Shown here in pieces: positions 39,225 through 49,481 of a stretch of DNA of 64,000 bases. The stretch spans positions 1,674,001-1,738,000 of the forward strand of contig NZ_PIQJ01000001.1 in assembly GCF_004214835.1 (NCBI RefSeq), written 5' to 3'. Source of the DNA: Pseudidiomarina tainanensis (GTDB lineage Bacteria; Pseudomonadota; Gammaproteobacteria; Enterobacterales; Alteromonadaceae). The notes beneath the pieces are model-generated. The model did no database searches, had not been told where the DNA came from, and saw only the letters and a program-made list of their open reading frames with translations. The stretch's first letter is position 1, and the number at the start of each line of letters is the position of its first letter. The position numbers were made by a program, and so were the translations under genes.

Positions 39225-39235
39225 CTAGTAACGTT
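39217..39235. terminator. Small hairpin over both stops of lpxL-type gene and glnE
   Basis: Perfect 7-bp stem (39217-39223 with 39229-39235) with a 5-nt loop. It covers the stop of the acyltransferase (39222-39224) and two bases of the glnE stop (39234-39236). No U-tract. Confidence 0.45.
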
Positions 39236-41972
39236 AGTCAGTCAGCCAATATCGCCACGCATCAATCACCGTGTGGCGATATTCCTCTAAATTTCTTCGC
39301 GTTACGTTACCACGATCATCAAGAGCTAATTGGTGCGCAACTTCGCGCTCACCAATATACGCATTAATAAGATTCTGCGCTTGTTCAGACTGCATCAAGC
39401 CAACCTGTGCCGCTTGTTCTAATATACGAATATTATCGGTAAATTCTGTCAGTTCACTGTGTTCATGGGCATAACACAATACGAGAAACTGCACGAGAAA
39501 CTCCAAATCAGTGATACCACCTGCGCCTTGCTTAACGTCAAACTCAAAGCCTTCCACTTTTGCTTGCAGATGCTCGCGCATTTTTTCACGCATACTGAGC
39601 ACTTGCTCTCGCAGACTTGTCCTGTCTCGCTTTAGCGACAATTGTTGTTGTCGAATATCGATTAACCGTTGGCATAACTCCGGACTACCGAATACTGGAC
39701 GCGCACGCACTAAAGCCTGTAATTCCCATGTCCAAGCATCTTCGCGCAAGTAGCCAGCAAAGGTATCAACCCTCGATACCAACAACCCAGCCTTACCTGA
39801 TGGCCGCAAACGCATATCGACTTCATAAAGCGTACCGACCAAGGTTCGCGTGGTGAATAAATGTAAAATTCGTTGTGCTAACCGCAAATAGAACTGCTGA
39901 ACTTCGATTGCTTTCGGTCCGTTAGTCTCACCGGAATAATCTGAGTCGGTGATAAATACTAAATCTAAATCAGAACCATAACCAAGTTCCAGCCCGCCAA
40001 GCTTACCGTAGGCCAATACCGCAAAACCCATGTTGTCGATATCCCGACCCGGCGGGTTTCCGTGCTTTTCAGTTAACTGGAACCACGCGAGTCGTACCAC
40101 CTTTGCAATAATTGCTTCAGCTAGGTAACTCAAATGGTCACTCACTTTCATGAGCGGCAGTGCACCACTGATATCTGCAGCCGCCACTTTTAATTGCAGC
40201 ACTTGTCGCGCTTGGCGCAGCGCATCCATCTGCGCTTCTAAGTCTTGTTCTTGTTCCGGAAGGCGTAATAGAAACTCATCTAGAAGCGCTGGATATTCCT
40301 CTAACTGAGGTAGTTGATAGAGATGTTGGGGATCAATTAACTCATCCAGTAACAGTGGATAGGTCGCTAATTGCTGTGTTAACCATGAGCTGGCTCGACA
40401 TAACTTAATCAATTGTTCACGTGCGCCACTGTTCTCTACAAGTAATTCGACATAGGCGGTACGCGTCATGATTTTTCGGAGCACTTGGAACACCCGCTCC
40501 AGTACCGAATCAGAATCAGCAAATTGGACAATTCGCTCGAGCAATAGTGGGACCAAACGTGCCATCGCTTTGCGCCCACGAGGGCCTGAACCACGTTTGC
40601 GCACATCCATGCGTAACTGATTCACTTGTTGCCATATCAATTGTGCCGTGGCTTTTGCTAAACCTAAATCGATCAATACATCTACCGCAGTGTCATCTTC
40701 GATCATATCTTGCCACAGCAGCTGTAACTCACCGGCCTCTTCATCTTCAGCGTCAGGGTCACCGATCACTTGACGAAAATGCTGATGAACACGGGTCATC
40801 GTTATTTTGATTAATTCGTCAATTTCTCGCCAAGGTTTTTGATAGGCTAAACTGATACGTTGCTGTGCAGCATCATCGTCCGGTAATGTTTGTGTCTGCT
40901 CATCATTGAGCTGTTGCAATACGTGTTCCATTTTTCTTAAAACCGTATAACAATCTAGAAGTTCATCTACCGTTTCTGGCGTCAGTAATCCGAGTTCGGC
41001 GATAGCACGATAAGCTTGATAAATTGATTGCGTTTGCAACTGACGTTGCTGTCCACCGCGAATTAACTGAAATGCCTGAGCGATAAATTCAATTTCACGA
41101 ATCCCACCGGGCCCCAGCTTAATATTTCGTTCAAGCCCTCTTCTTCGAGTTTCTTGCGTAATTAAACTTTTCATTTTGCGTAATGCATCAATCGCAGAAA
41201 AGTCGATATAGCGCCGATAGACAAAGGGACGTAACAATGCCGATAGCTGGTGTTGATAATTGGGTTCAGCGCCAATGATACGCGCTTTCACCATCGCATA
41301 ACGTTCCCAGTCACGCCCTTGCTCCTGATAGTAATACTCAAGTGCAGATAAGCTTGCGACCACCGGCCCAGACTGACCGAAAGGCCGCAGACGTAAATCA
41401 ACACGAAACACGCGTCCATCGGCGGTAATTTGATCGAGCATATTCACTAACGCTTGAGCTAACCGAGTAAAGAACACACTATTTTCGATAGGTTTACGAG
41501 GATGGTCGGTTTCGCCCTGCTGCGGATAGCAAAAAATCAGATCGATATCCGAGGAGAAATTGAGTTCGCCACCACCAAGTTTGCCCATACCGATAACTAG
41601 CAATGGTAGTGTTGTGCCGTCTTCATCGCGCGGGGTACCAAAGCGCTCACAAAAGCGCGGATATAGCCATGCCAATGAAGCACTGATAAATGCATCAGCT
41701 GTGGCGGTAATATGCGCTAGAACTTGCTCTAAGGACATTTGTTGCAATAAATCAGCCGCTGCAATGGTTGCATACCAACGCTGCCGCAACTGCCGCACCA
41801 AACGGTTCGCCTCAGTTTCATTTGTGCATTGCCCAAGATGCTCGTCTAACAGACGTTGATAATCAGTGACCGAAGGCAATACAACTTGTTCGCCTTGCCA
41901 GACAATTGCATCCGGCTGTTGCTCCAGTACACGAGCAACGAACTCGCTAATTGATTTTACCCGCGTTAGCAT
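39234..41972 (-). CDS. glnE: Glutamine synthetase adenylyltransferase/adenylyl-removing enzyme
   Basis: Bifunctional enzyme that adenylylates and deadenylylates glutamine synthetase under PII control. Two nucleotidyltransferase cores are intact: GGGELNFSSDIDLIFCYP (N-terminal, removing activity) and GGLELGYGSDLDLVFITD (C-terminal, adding activity). I chose ATG 41972 (MLTRVKSISEFV), with GGTGGAA before it and 8 nt after the CYTH gene stop; an upstream start would overlap that gene by 91 bp. The product has 912 residues. Confidence 0.96.
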   Translation of the reverse strand: MLTRVKSISEFVARVLEQQPDAIVWQGEQVVLPSVTDYQRLLDEHLGQCTNETEANRLVRQLRQRWYATIAAADLLQQMSLEQVLAHITATADAFISASLAWLYPRFCERFGTPRDEDGTTLPLLVIGMGKLGGGELNFSSDIDLIFCYPQQGETDHPRKPIENSVFFTRLAQALVNMLDQITADGRVFRVDLRLRPFGQSGPVVASLSALEYYYQEQGRDWERYAMVKARIIGAEPNYQHQLSALLRPFVYRRYIDFSAIDALRKMKSLITQETRRRGLERNIKLGPGGIREIEFIAQAFQLIRGGQQRQLQTQSIYQAYRAIAELGLLTPETVDELLDCYTVLRKMEHVLQQLNDEQTQTLPDDDAAQQRISLAYQKPWREIDELIKITMTRVHQHFRQVIGDPDAEDEEAGELQLLWQDMIEDDTAVDVLIDLGLAKATAQLIWQQVNQLRMDVRKRGSGPRGRKAMARLVPLLLERIVQFADSDSVLERVFQVLRKIMTRTAYVELLVENSGAREQLIKLCRASSWLTQQLATYPLLLDELIDPQHLYQLPQLEEYPALLDEFLLRLPEQEQDLEAQMDALRQARQVLQLKVAAADISGALPLMKVSDHLSYLAEAIIAKVVRLAWFQLTEKHGNPPGRDIDNMGFAVLAYGKLGGLELGYGSDLDLVFITDSDYSGETNGPKAIEVQQFYLRLAQRILHLFTTRTLVGTLYEVDMRLRPSGKAGLLVSRVDTFAGYLREDAWTWELQALVRARPVFGSPELCQRLIDIRQQQLSLKRDRTSLREQVLSMREKMREHLQAKVEGFEFDVKQGAGGITDLEFLVQFLVLCYAHEHSELTEFTDNIRILEQAAQVGLMQSEQAQNLINAYIGEREVAHQLALDDRGNVTRRNLEEYRHTVIDAWRYWLTD

Positions 41973-41980
41973 TTCCACCG

Positions 41981-43471
41981 TTACAGAATCCAATAGGGCT
42001 CTTGTTTGAGAGCTGCTCGCCGTGAACGTTCTAGGGCGTATAGCAGTGATTCCAGTTGCACCTCTTGCCAACTTAATAGCTTGTCGGTGTTTATGTCATC
42101 GGTATCTTTTATCGCTTCTCGCAATAGTTTGAGAGCCATAATCTCTCGAATACCGCGGAGCATATCCTGCCATGGAGCACGGAAGCTTTCACGGTCATCA
42201 GCGTCAAATAAATAGCCGACGCAATATCCCAATTGCAAGGAGCTTTGTAACTGCGGTAAGAGTTTTAAATACTGGTCCGCGCGAAGTTCCTCATGGCGAG
42301 TAAATGCCTCTAACACTTGTTGCCAATCTTCGCGCAAACGTTGTGCTGCCCATTGCTTCAGTGGGAGCTGAGTGAGTTGTTCATGTCGTGGTTGTTGAGC
42401 ACATAACTCGCCCAATTCAAACAATGTCAGTTGATAGTCATCTCGTTTACTCAAGTTAATCACAAGCTCGAGCTGAACCGCATGTTCTTGCTGTTCAAGA
42501 ATTTCATCATAAAGCTTCTGATTTTGTTCTAGCGCGCGATGATAGGCGCCATCTTCAGCGGTCAGCTCGTTAAGCCCATCATATCGACTCAACCAACCGA
42601 GATGCCCCAACACTTGCTCTAAGCGTACAATATGGTCACTGACATCAATTTCAAATAACGCCAGCTGCTGTAACACCACTTTTGATAAGCGAATACCATC
42701 GGTAATTCCAGCAACTGCGCGCACGCTGGGCTGCTCATTCAAGCAAGCATCGTTGTGCTGCCAATACTGTAGTGCGTATGCTAGCGCACGGTACAAGCCG
42801 CTACCAGCGTCATCATTCGGTTGTTGTCGAACAAAATGCGCATGCGTAAATGGCTCTAGAACTGATTTCTCGGCCAATAAATAGCCGCGCGCCGCTTTGC
42901 TTAAACTTCCTACGCGCGCATTAACGCGGGTAATAAACCGTCGAGCCAGTTTGTATGCTTGTGCAACGTCACCACCTTGAACCTCTAGCTCTATTTCACA
43001 AATTGAACGACGCTTATCGTTGGCAATAATACTACCTTCATCGAATACTAATTCGATAACGCCATCACCACTGGCAATGTGCCAACGATGCCGTGTGAAA
43101 TCGGTGCGAAATATTTCTGTCAGCTCACGTTGTACATCAAATACTGGAAATTCGTCCGGCCAAATGTCTTCCTCAAACAGCGTTAAGTCAGGTTGGTCTT
43201 GAGTAACCACAACATTGTACTCGGGACGGCTATGCATACCGCCCAATACCTCGCCAGCCAATTTAACAGTTTGTTCGCGTTGATCATCGCGGCGCCGAAT
43301 ACGTAATCCGATATCGTGCTGACGCAGTTGCAGGTCTGGCGTATCGAAATATGCATTGCTCAATTCAAGTTGGCTTGGTTGCGCTTCTTTTGCCAGTTGC
43401 TGACACAACGCCAAAACGGCCTCGCGCTTGGCTGGTTCTACCAGTAACTTAAGTTCTATTTCTTGACTCAC
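41981..43471 (-). CDS. CYTH and CHAD domain protein (inorganic triphosphatase-like)
   Basis: Two-domain protein resembling E. coli YgiF. The CYTH domain (about 1-205) opens with the EXEXK motif EIELK and should bind or hydrolyse triphosphates; the CHAD domain (about 215-490) is helical, with basic His/Arg positions that bind polyphosphate. I chose GTG 43471 (VSQEIELKLLV, aligned with the family); an ATG at 43507 would add 12 residues. The association with glnE is the same as in E. coli. Confidence 0.88.
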   Translation of the reverse strand: MSQEIELKLLVEPAKREAVLALCQQLAKEAQPSQLELSNAYFDTPDLQLRQHDIGLRIRRRDDQREQTVKLAGEVLGGMHSRPEYNVVVTQDQPDLTLFEEDIWPDEFPVFDVQRELTEIFRTDFTRHRWHIASGDGVIELVFDEGSIIANDKRRSICEIELEVQGGDVAQAYKLARRFITRVNARVGSLSKAARGYLLAEKSVLEPFTHAHFVRQQPNDDAGSGLYRALAYALQYWQHNDACLNEQPSVRAVAGITDGIRLSKVVLQQLALFEIDVSDHIVRLEQVLGHLGWLSRYDGLNELTAEDGAYHRALEQNQKLYDEILEQQEHAVQLELVINLSKRDDYQLTLFELGELCAQQPRHEQLTQLPLKQWAAQRLREDWQQVLEAFTRHEELRADQYLKLLPQLQSSLQLGYCVGYLFDADDRESFRAPWQDMLRGIREIMALKLLREAIKDTDDINTDKLLSWQEVQLESLLYALERSRRAALKQEPYWIL

Positions 43472-43618
43472 AAGTGGTCTCTTACACGTTGATTTTGCTT
43501 GCTTCATACGTTACTCGTACTCATTGTGCGGGTCAACTTAATTGGGCTTGACAGCGGTGTTTAAAAAATGCACCGTGGGCGCGTTTTACAGATTAAAAAA
43601 AATCTGATCAGACTAGGC

Positions 43619-43646
43619 TTTACGCGCGCCAAAAAAGTCATATACT
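43619..43646 (+). promoter_or_regulatory. Candidate putA promoter
   Basis: TTTACG (43619-43624), a 16-bp spacer and TATACT (43641-43646), about 54 nt upstream of the chosen putA start. An additional TTGACA at 43548 lacks a good partner -10. Confidence 0.5.
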
Positions 43647-43699
43647 GGCGCCCGAAATATGTCACCGCCAGCCTTGGGCTGAGTCCAACAGGAGATGCT

Positions 43700-46600
43700 A
43701 TGTTCAAAGCGAGTGAAGTACTTGCGGCTCAGTATACCGGCGCCGACCTTGGTCGACTCCAAAAAGCGATAACTGCCAACTACTTGGTAGATGAAGATGC
43801 TTATTTGCGTGAGCTATTGCCTTTAGTCCCTCAAGAAGAATCAACTCTTGATACGGTAACTCAGGCAGCAACCGATTTAGTGAATAAAGTTCGCGACCGT
43901 GCTGATGGCGGTGGCGTCGACGCTTTCTTGCAAGAGTACAGTCTTGATACCAAAGAAGGCATCATTTTGATGTGTCTTGCGGAAGCTCTACTGCGTATTC
44001 CCGACGCGACGACAGCAGATGCTCTTATCCAAGATCGCTTGTCCGGCGGTGATTGGCAACGTCATATGGGACAGAGCGCTTCGTGGCTAGTTAATAGCGG
44101 AACGTGGGGTCTTGCTTTAACTAACAGCATGATTAACCCGACGGGGCAACCGATGGAAACGCCACGCGGTGTGTTCCGTCGCATGGTACGTCGCCTGAGT
44201 TCGCCGGTGGTGCGCAAGGCAACCTATGCTGCCATGCGAATTATGGGGACCCAGTTTGTTCTTGGTCGCACAATTCAAGAAGCCTTAAAAAATAGCCGAA
44301 ATAACCGCGATAAAGGTTATACCCATTCATACGATATGTTGGGTGAAGCAGCATTGACGATGGCTGATGCACGTCGCTATCACGCTGATTATGTCAACTC
44401 GATTAAAGTTGTTGGCAAAGAAAACTTCAACAACCCAAATGCGCCGCGACCGACAATTTCGATCAAGTTATCGGCTTTGCATCCGCGCTATGAAGTCGCG
44501 AATCATGAACGTGTTCTTACTGAACTCGCAGCAAGCCTCACCGAACTGGTAAAACTAGCGAAAGAAGCTGACGTTGGTGTGAGCATTGATGCTGAAGAGA
44601 TGGACCGTCTTGAACTCTCACTCGAGCTTTTCGAGAAGGTGTACCGCAGTGGCGTATGCAAAGGCTGGCCGCGCTTTGGCCTGGTTGTGCAAGCCTATTC
44701 GAAGCGAGCATTACCGGTACTTTGTTGGGTGACTGCGTTAGCGCGTGAGTGCGGCGATGAAATTCCTGTGCGCTTGGTAAAAGGTGCGTACTGGGATACC
44801 GAAATCAAACTATGCCAAGTAAACGGTTTACAAGGCTACCCAGTGTATACGCGCAAAGCCAACACTGACGTATCTTATCTCGCCTGTGCTCACTATCTAA
44901 TGAGTCCGGCTACCGATGGCGCCATTTATCCGCAGTTTGCAACGCATAATGCACAAACGGTTGTCGCGATTCGTGAACTCAATAAGAAATACGAACGTCG
45001 TATTGAGTTTCAACGTTTGCATGGCATGGGTGATGACCTTTATGACACTTTGCTTGAGCAAGACCCGAAGGTAACCGTGCGTATTTATGCACCAGTGGGG
45101 GCTCACAAAGACTTATTGCCGTATTTAGTGCGTCGATTACTTGAGAATGGTGCGAACACCTCGTTTGTACACAAACTAGTGGACCCAGAAACGCCTGTTG
45201 CAGAGCTCACCGAGCATCCACTGCGTACCATGCTGAAGCATGAGCACTTCGCAAACCATAAGATTCCATTACCGACGCAGATTTTCAGCGATCGGAAAAA
45301 CTCGTTAGGATTGAATATGAACATTCACTCGCAAGCTGATGATTTTATCAACGCCGTTCATCAATATCGTGATAAGCAATGGCAAGGTGGTCCGATTGTA
45401 AATGGTGATGTGGTTGATGCACACCATCGCGTCGCTATTCATAGCCCACAGAATACTAGTCAACAGATTGGAACAATTTGTTGGGGTGACAAAGCGCTCG
45501 CTGAGCAAGCATTACAAAGCGCAAACGCGGCTTATCGTCGCTGGCGTGATACTGATGTTAACGTTCGCGCCTCTGCGCTAGAGAAGCTAGCTGACTTAAT
45601 GGAAGCAAACCGCAATGAACTTATTGCGCTGTGTACCATGGAAGCTGGTAAGAGCTTACAAGACGGTATTGATGAAGTTCGGGAAGCCGTTGACTTCTGT
45701 CGCTATTATGCGCAGCAAGCACGTGAATTGATGGGCGATGGTACGACATTGCCAGGACCGACTGGCGAAACGAACGAATTGTTCCTACAAGGTCGCGGTA
45801 CATTTATCTGCATCAGCCCGTGGAACTTCCCATTAGCTATCTTTATGGGCCAAATCGCTGCTGCTCTAGTAACTGGAAACTGTGTCATTGCGAAACCTGC
45901 TGAACAAACCGGTTTAATCGCCTTCCGTGCAATTCAATTGGCATTAGAGGCTGGCATTCCTGGTGACGTACTGCATTATATGCCAGGCAGTGGTGCTGAA
46001 GTAGGTAGCTTCTTGGTTTCGCAAGAAGATATCGGCGGCGTGTGCTTTACTGGTTCAACCTACACTGCGCAGTCAATTAACCGTGCTTTGGCAGCCCGTA
46101 CCGGCGCAATCGTACCATTAGTTGCTGAAACTGGTGGTCAGAACGCCATGCTCATCGACTCAACCGCCTTACCAGAGCAAGCGGTTACCGACATTGTTGC
46201 TAGCGCCTTCAAGAGTGCAGGCCAACGTTGTTCAGCATTACGCGTATTGTTTGTACAAGACGATATTGCGGATCGCGTGATTGATTTGCTCAAAGGTGCG
46301 ATGGCAGAGTTAAAAGTTGGTGACCCGATGTTGCATGAAACCGATGTTGGCCCAGTGATCGATGGCGTTGCGAAAAGCAACCTTGAGCAACATATTAATG
46401 ATATATCACAAGCTGGTCGCTTGATTGCTCGAGCGCCAATGCCTGAATACACCAATGGCGGCACTTTCGTTGCTCCAACTGCGATTGAGATTGATAGCAT
46501 TAACCAGTTAGTCAAAGAAAACTTCGGCCCAATCTTGCACGTTATTCGTTATAAAACCAGCGAGCTTGACCAAGTGATCGAAAGTATTAACGGTACCGGT

Positions 46601-46867
46601 TTCGGTTTAACCTTCGGCATTCATAGCCGTAACGAAACCTTTGCTGCTGATATCGCTCGTCGTATCGATGTGGGTAACGTATACATCAACCGTAACCAGA
46701 TTGGTGCGGTGGTTGGCGTGCAACCGTTTGGTGGTCGCGGAATGTCAGGCACTGGTCCGAAAGCTGGTGGCCCGCACTACCTCACCCGTTTTGTGACGGA
46801 AAAAACTCGCACCAACAACATTACTGCGGTTGGTGGTAATGCAACCTTGTTGTCACTAGGTGACTAG
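43700..46867 (+). CDS. putA: Bifunctional proline dehydrogenase / P5C dehydrogenase, short form
   Basis: Oxidises proline to glutamate in two steps: FAD proline dehydrogenase (about residues 60-480, with ISIKLSALHPRYE and RLVKGAYWDTEIK) and NAD+ glutamate-semialdehyde dehydrogenase (about 560-1040, with ETGGQNAML and the catalytic Cys in SAGQRCSALRVL). I chose ATG 43700 with AGGAG 6 nt upstream. At 1055 residues it lacks the N-terminal ribbon-helix-helix domain and C-terminal domain of E. coli PutA, so it should not repress its own gene. Confidence 0.95.
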   Translation: MFKASEVLAAQYTGADLGRLQKAITANYLVDEDAYLRELLPLVPQEESTLDTVTQAATDLVNKVRDRADGGGVDAFLQEYSLDTKEGIILMCLAEALLRIPDATTADALIQDRLSGGDWQRHMGQSASWLVNSGTWGLALTNSMINPTGQPMETPRGVFRRMVRRLSSPVVRKATYAAMRIMGTQFVLGRTIQEALKNSRNNRDKGYTHSYDMLGEAALTMADARRYHADYVNSIKVVGKENFNNPNAPRPTISIKLSALHPRYEVANHERVLTELAASLTELVKLAKEADVGVSIDAEEMDRLELSLELFEKVYRSGVCKGWPRFGLVVQAYSKRALPVLCWVTALARECGDEIPVRLVKGAYWDTEIKLCQVNGLQGYPVYTRKANTDVSYLACAHYLMSPATDGAIYPQFATHNAQTVVAIRELNKKYERRIEFQRLHGMGDDLYDTLLEQDPKVTVRIYAPVGAHKDLLPYLVRRLLENGANTSFVHKLVDPETPVAELTEHPLRTMLKHEHFANHKIPLPTQIFSDRKNSLGLNMNIHSQADDFINAVHQYRDKQWQGGPIVNGDVVDAHHRVAIHSPQNTSQQIGTICWGDKALAEQALQSANAAYRRWRDTDVNVRASALEKLADLMEANRNELIALCTMEAGKSLQDGIDEVREAVDFCRYYAQQARELMGDGTTLPGPTGETNELFLQGRGTFICISPWNFPLAIFMGQIAAALVTGNCVIAKPAEQTGLIAFRAIQLALEAGIPGDVLHYMPGSGAEVGSFLVSQEDIGGVCFTGSTYTAQSINRALAARTGAIVPLVAETGGQNAMLIDSTALPEQAVTDIVASAFKSAGQRCSALRVLFVQDDIADRVIDLLKGAMAELKVGDPMLHETDVGPVIDGVAKSNLEQHINDISQAGRLIARAPMPEYTNGGTFVAPTAIEIDSINQLVKENFGPILHVIRYKTSELDQVIESINGTGFGLTFGIHSRNETFAADIARRIDVGNVYINRNQIGAVVGVQPFGGRGMSGTGPKAGGPHYLTRFVTEKTRTNNITAVGGNATLLSLGD

Positions 46868-46901
46868 CGACAACAAGTTATTACGTTGAAATTCAAATAA
46901 G

Positions 46902-46924
46902 GTGGGCGACTAAAACTCGCCCAC
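46902..46924. terminator. Hairpin at the putA/acyl-CoA dehydrogenase junction
   Basis: Perfect 8-bp stem (46902-46909 with 46917-46924). The loop CTAAAAC begins with the complement of the dehydrogenase's TAG stop. On the minus strand a CTTATTTGAATTT tract follows, so it may terminate that gene. Confidence 0.65.
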
Positions 46925-48685
46925 TTCGTGTTTATAAAGGCTCTCACTGCCGTCCTCAATCGCTCCAACCAAACCGTGGATACGCGGTAAAATACGAGCC
47001 ATATAGAACTTCGCAGTTTTCACTTTGCTTGCCAGATACGGGCGCTCGTCAACTAACGGTTGAGCAACTTTTGCCATGCGCAACCACATATATGCAAATG
47101 CGACATAACCGACCAAGTTCAGATACTCGACAGCAACACTGTTGATGATATTTTCATCCTGTGTAACACGCTCAAGTACATGTTTCGTGACCTTGCCAAC
47201 TAACTGAGTTGCCTCCGCCAATTGCTGATATTCTTTTTCTAAACCAGCTTGTGGTTCTGCTAAAAGAGCCTGAATATCTTCCAATAAAGGCTTAAGTAGT
47301 TCGCCTCGTGAACCAGCGACTTTCCGCCCCAATAAATCAAGTGCTTGAATACCATTGGTGCCTTCATAAATCTGAGCAATACGGGCATCGCGAACTAGTT
47401 GCTCTTGACCCCACTCACGAATAAACCCGTGTCCGCCAAATACTTGCTGACCAATCACAGTAGTTTCAAATCCGGTGTCAGTTAAGAAGGCTTTTGCCAC
47501 CGGCGTGAGTAATTGAACTAACGCTTCGGCACGAGCTTTTTGCTGTGGATCTTGTGCATATTTTGCAATGTCTAACTGCTGGCCAACGTAAGTTGAAAAG
47601 GCACGACCACCTTCAACGAACGCCTTCATCGTCAATAACATACGACGCACGTCGCCATGCACAATTAACGGATCCGCTTCTTTATCCAGTTCACGCGTTG
47701 CTTTTGCGCCGCGACCCTGAATACGATCTTGCGCGTATTCCAAAGCATTTTGATAAGAGCGCGCGGCTGCGCCTAACCCTTGAATACCCACCCCAAGACG
47801 TTCGTAGTTCATCATGGTAAACATGGCTGGTAATCCTTGATGTGGCTGACCGACTAACCACCCTTTCGCCCCATCAAAGTTCAGCACGCATGTTGCTGAG
47901 GCATGAATCCCCATCTTGTGCTCAATAGAGCCGCAGTGAACGCCATTACGCTCGCCAATATCACCATCAACATTAACCAGAAACTTTGGTACCAAGAAAA
48001 GGCTGATACCTTTGCTGCCGGCTGGTGCGTCAGGTAACTTGGCCAGCACTAAATGAATGATATTGTCAGCAAGATCATGTTCACCACCAGTGATAAAAAT
48101 CTTAGTCCCTGAAATGGAGAAACTACCATCGTCATTAGGTACCGCTTTTGAACGGATGATACCTAAGTCAGTGCCCGCATGCGGTTCAGTGAGGCACATG
48201 GATCCGGTCCATTGCCCTGTGATCATTTTCTCGAGATAGGTCGCTTTTAGACTTTCATCAGCGTGCTGATCGATCGTCATAATCGCGCCAGCAGTTAAGC
48301 CAGGATAAAGTGAGAACGAGATATCAGCTGCGCATAGCATTTCTTCGTACTGGGCGGATACACTTTTCGGCAATCCCATGCCACCGAACTCAGGGTTAGC
48401 GGTAACACCAACCCAACCGCCTTCGGCTAGTTGTTTAAAGTTTTCTTTGTAGCCTTTTGGCGTAGTCACAACGCCATTGTCAAAAGACACGCCTTCTTCA
48501 TCTGCGGCGCGAGCATTTGGAGCAATGAGCGTTTCTGCTAACTTAGCGCCTTCATCGATAATCGCTACAGCGGTATCAATATCCAATTCAGCAAGCTCGC
48601 CGAACTGCGCCCAATCTTTATCAACTTGGAAAACGTCCTGCAGTACAAACTGCATATCTTCACGTGGAACACGATAATCCGCCAT
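46910..48685 (-). CDS. Acyl-CoA dehydrogenase, long C-terminal form
   Basis: FAD enzyme of the acyl-CoA dehydrogenase superfamily, 591 residues. MCLTEPHAGTDLG and FITGGEHDL mark the flavin/substrate region, GQQVFGGHGFIREWGQEQLVRDARIAQIYEG the C-terminal core, and about 130 extra C-terminal residues place it with the larger subgroup that includes FadE-like and DmdC-like enzymes. Fatty acyl-CoA or methylthiopropionyl-CoA could be the substrate; sequence alone does not decide. It stands alone, convergent with putA. Confidence 0.9.
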   Translation of the reverse strand: MADYRVPREDMQFVLQDVFQVDKDWAQFGELAELDIDTAVAIIDEGAKLAETLIAPNARAADEEGVSFDNGVVTTPKGYKENFKQLAEGGWVGVTANPEFGGMGLPKSVSAQYEEMLCAADISFSLYPGLTAGAIMTIDQHADESLKATYLEKMITGQWTGSMCLTEPHAGTDLGIIRSKAVPNDDGSFSISGTKIFITGGEHDLADNIIHLVLAKLPDAPAGSKGISLFLVPKFLVNVDGDIGERNGVHCGSIEHKMGIHASATCVLNFDGAKGWLVGQPHQGLPAMFTMMNYERLGVGIQGLGAAARSYQNALEYAQDRIQGRGAKATRELDKEADPLIVHGDVRRMLLTMKAFVEGGRAFSTYVGQQLDIAKYAQDPQQKARAEALVQLLTPVAKAFLTDTGFETTVIGQQVFGGHGFIREWGQEQLVRDARIAQIYEGTNGIQALDLLGRKVAGSRGELLKPLLEDIQALLAEPQAGLEKEYQQLAEATQLVGKVTKHVLERVTQDENIINSVAVEYLNLVGYVAFAYMWLRMAKVAQPLVDERPYLASKVKTAKFYMARILPRIHGLVGAIEDGSESLYKHEVGEF

Positions 48686-48764
48686 AACAACACCTCTTTG
48701 CTGACGATGATTTCACGGTGAAATCAAACAGTAGATTTAAACAGGTGTTTTAATAACAGATTCG

Positions 48765-49481
48765 TTATGGCTTTGTCCAGTCTTCTAAGGCGGGTTGCTG
48801 AAAAGCTTGATCATTTTTTGACAGCACCACGTGTGCAGGTGCGATAGCTAAGATTGTCAAACCTTGATAACTTTCGCCTTCAAATAAGCGGATGCCACTA
48901 AACTCAATCCAACGCGAGTTAGGACGGGAGGAATATTGGTGCCCATCGTAGCTAAAGCTTGGAATTGAACGCTGAAAGCTAGGGTTTAATTGCGCCAGCG
49001 TTGGCACCACACTTAAATTTTCTCCCTGTTCCCCTAATGCGCTTTCGAACGCACTGAGCATTTCGGGAGAAATTTGATTGAGGTCAATCGCTTGATTATC
49101 GTTCACGACCGAGCTGTCGGCTTGCTGTTCTGCTGCACTGATTAATTCTTCGCCAGATTGCTCTGTCACTTCAGGCTCTACTTCTCTCTCAATACGCCAA
49201 TTGGGCTGAATAATAGCGACCACAGAGCCGAGCTGATATTGCGCTGGCGCCGTTACTGGTTGTTCATCTTGTGATACTGCCGAATGCGTGCCGGAAGCGT
49301 TATTCATCAATTGCTGACTAATTAACCACCCCGAAACGCCAGCGATGAAAATGACCGCCACCGCAATAAATAATTTTATCAGAATACCGGTGCCTTGTTG
49401 CGCAGACTGCAGAGCGATCGACCCCGGTTGCTGCAACAGCGGCGACTGTTGATTGCGCAACGCTTTAAGTACGGAAGACAT
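48765..49481 (-). CDS. gspB: GspB-type general secretion pathway protein
   Basis: Bitopic inner-membrane protein with a short cytoplasmic N-terminus, one span at about 34-56 and a periplasmic C-terminal GspB domain (SYDGHQYSSRPNSRWIEFSG and LRLFEGESYQGLTI-like stretch; here IRLFEGESYQGL). Partner of ExeA in placing the type II secretin in the cell wall. It has 238 residues and overlaps the exeA-like stop by one base. Other gsp genes are not in the window. Confidence 0.87.
   Translation of the reverse strand: MSSVLKALRNQQSPLLQQPGSIALQSAQQGTGILIKLFIAVAVIFIAGVSGWLISQQLMNNASGTHSAVSQDEQPVTAPAQYQLGSVVAIIQPNWRIEREVEPEVTEQSGEELISAAEQQADSSVVNDNQAIDLNQISPEMLSAFESALGEQGENLSVVPTLAQLNPSFQRSIPSFSYDGHQYSSRPNSRWIEFSGIRLFEGESYQGLTILAIAPAHVVLSKNDQAFQQPALEDWTKP

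Noticed and set aside
41972-42071. glnE starting at 42071 and overlapping the CYTH/CHAD gene by 91 bp
   Set aside because: The extension has low-complexity Thr/Ser/Arg composition from the antisense-like frame. ATG 41972 with a ribosome binding site leaves an 8-nt gap and fits the family.
43568-43699. putA starting at 43568 with 44 extra residues
   Set aside because: The extension contains the likely promoter and is basic and poorly protein-like. It does not resemble the ribbon-helix-helix domain of long PutA.
46138-46515. 125-residue open frame antisense to putA
   Set aside because: It lies wholly inside the aldehyde dehydrogenase domain of putA, has Thr/Ser-rich composition typical of antisense frames, and no ribosome binding site or homology.
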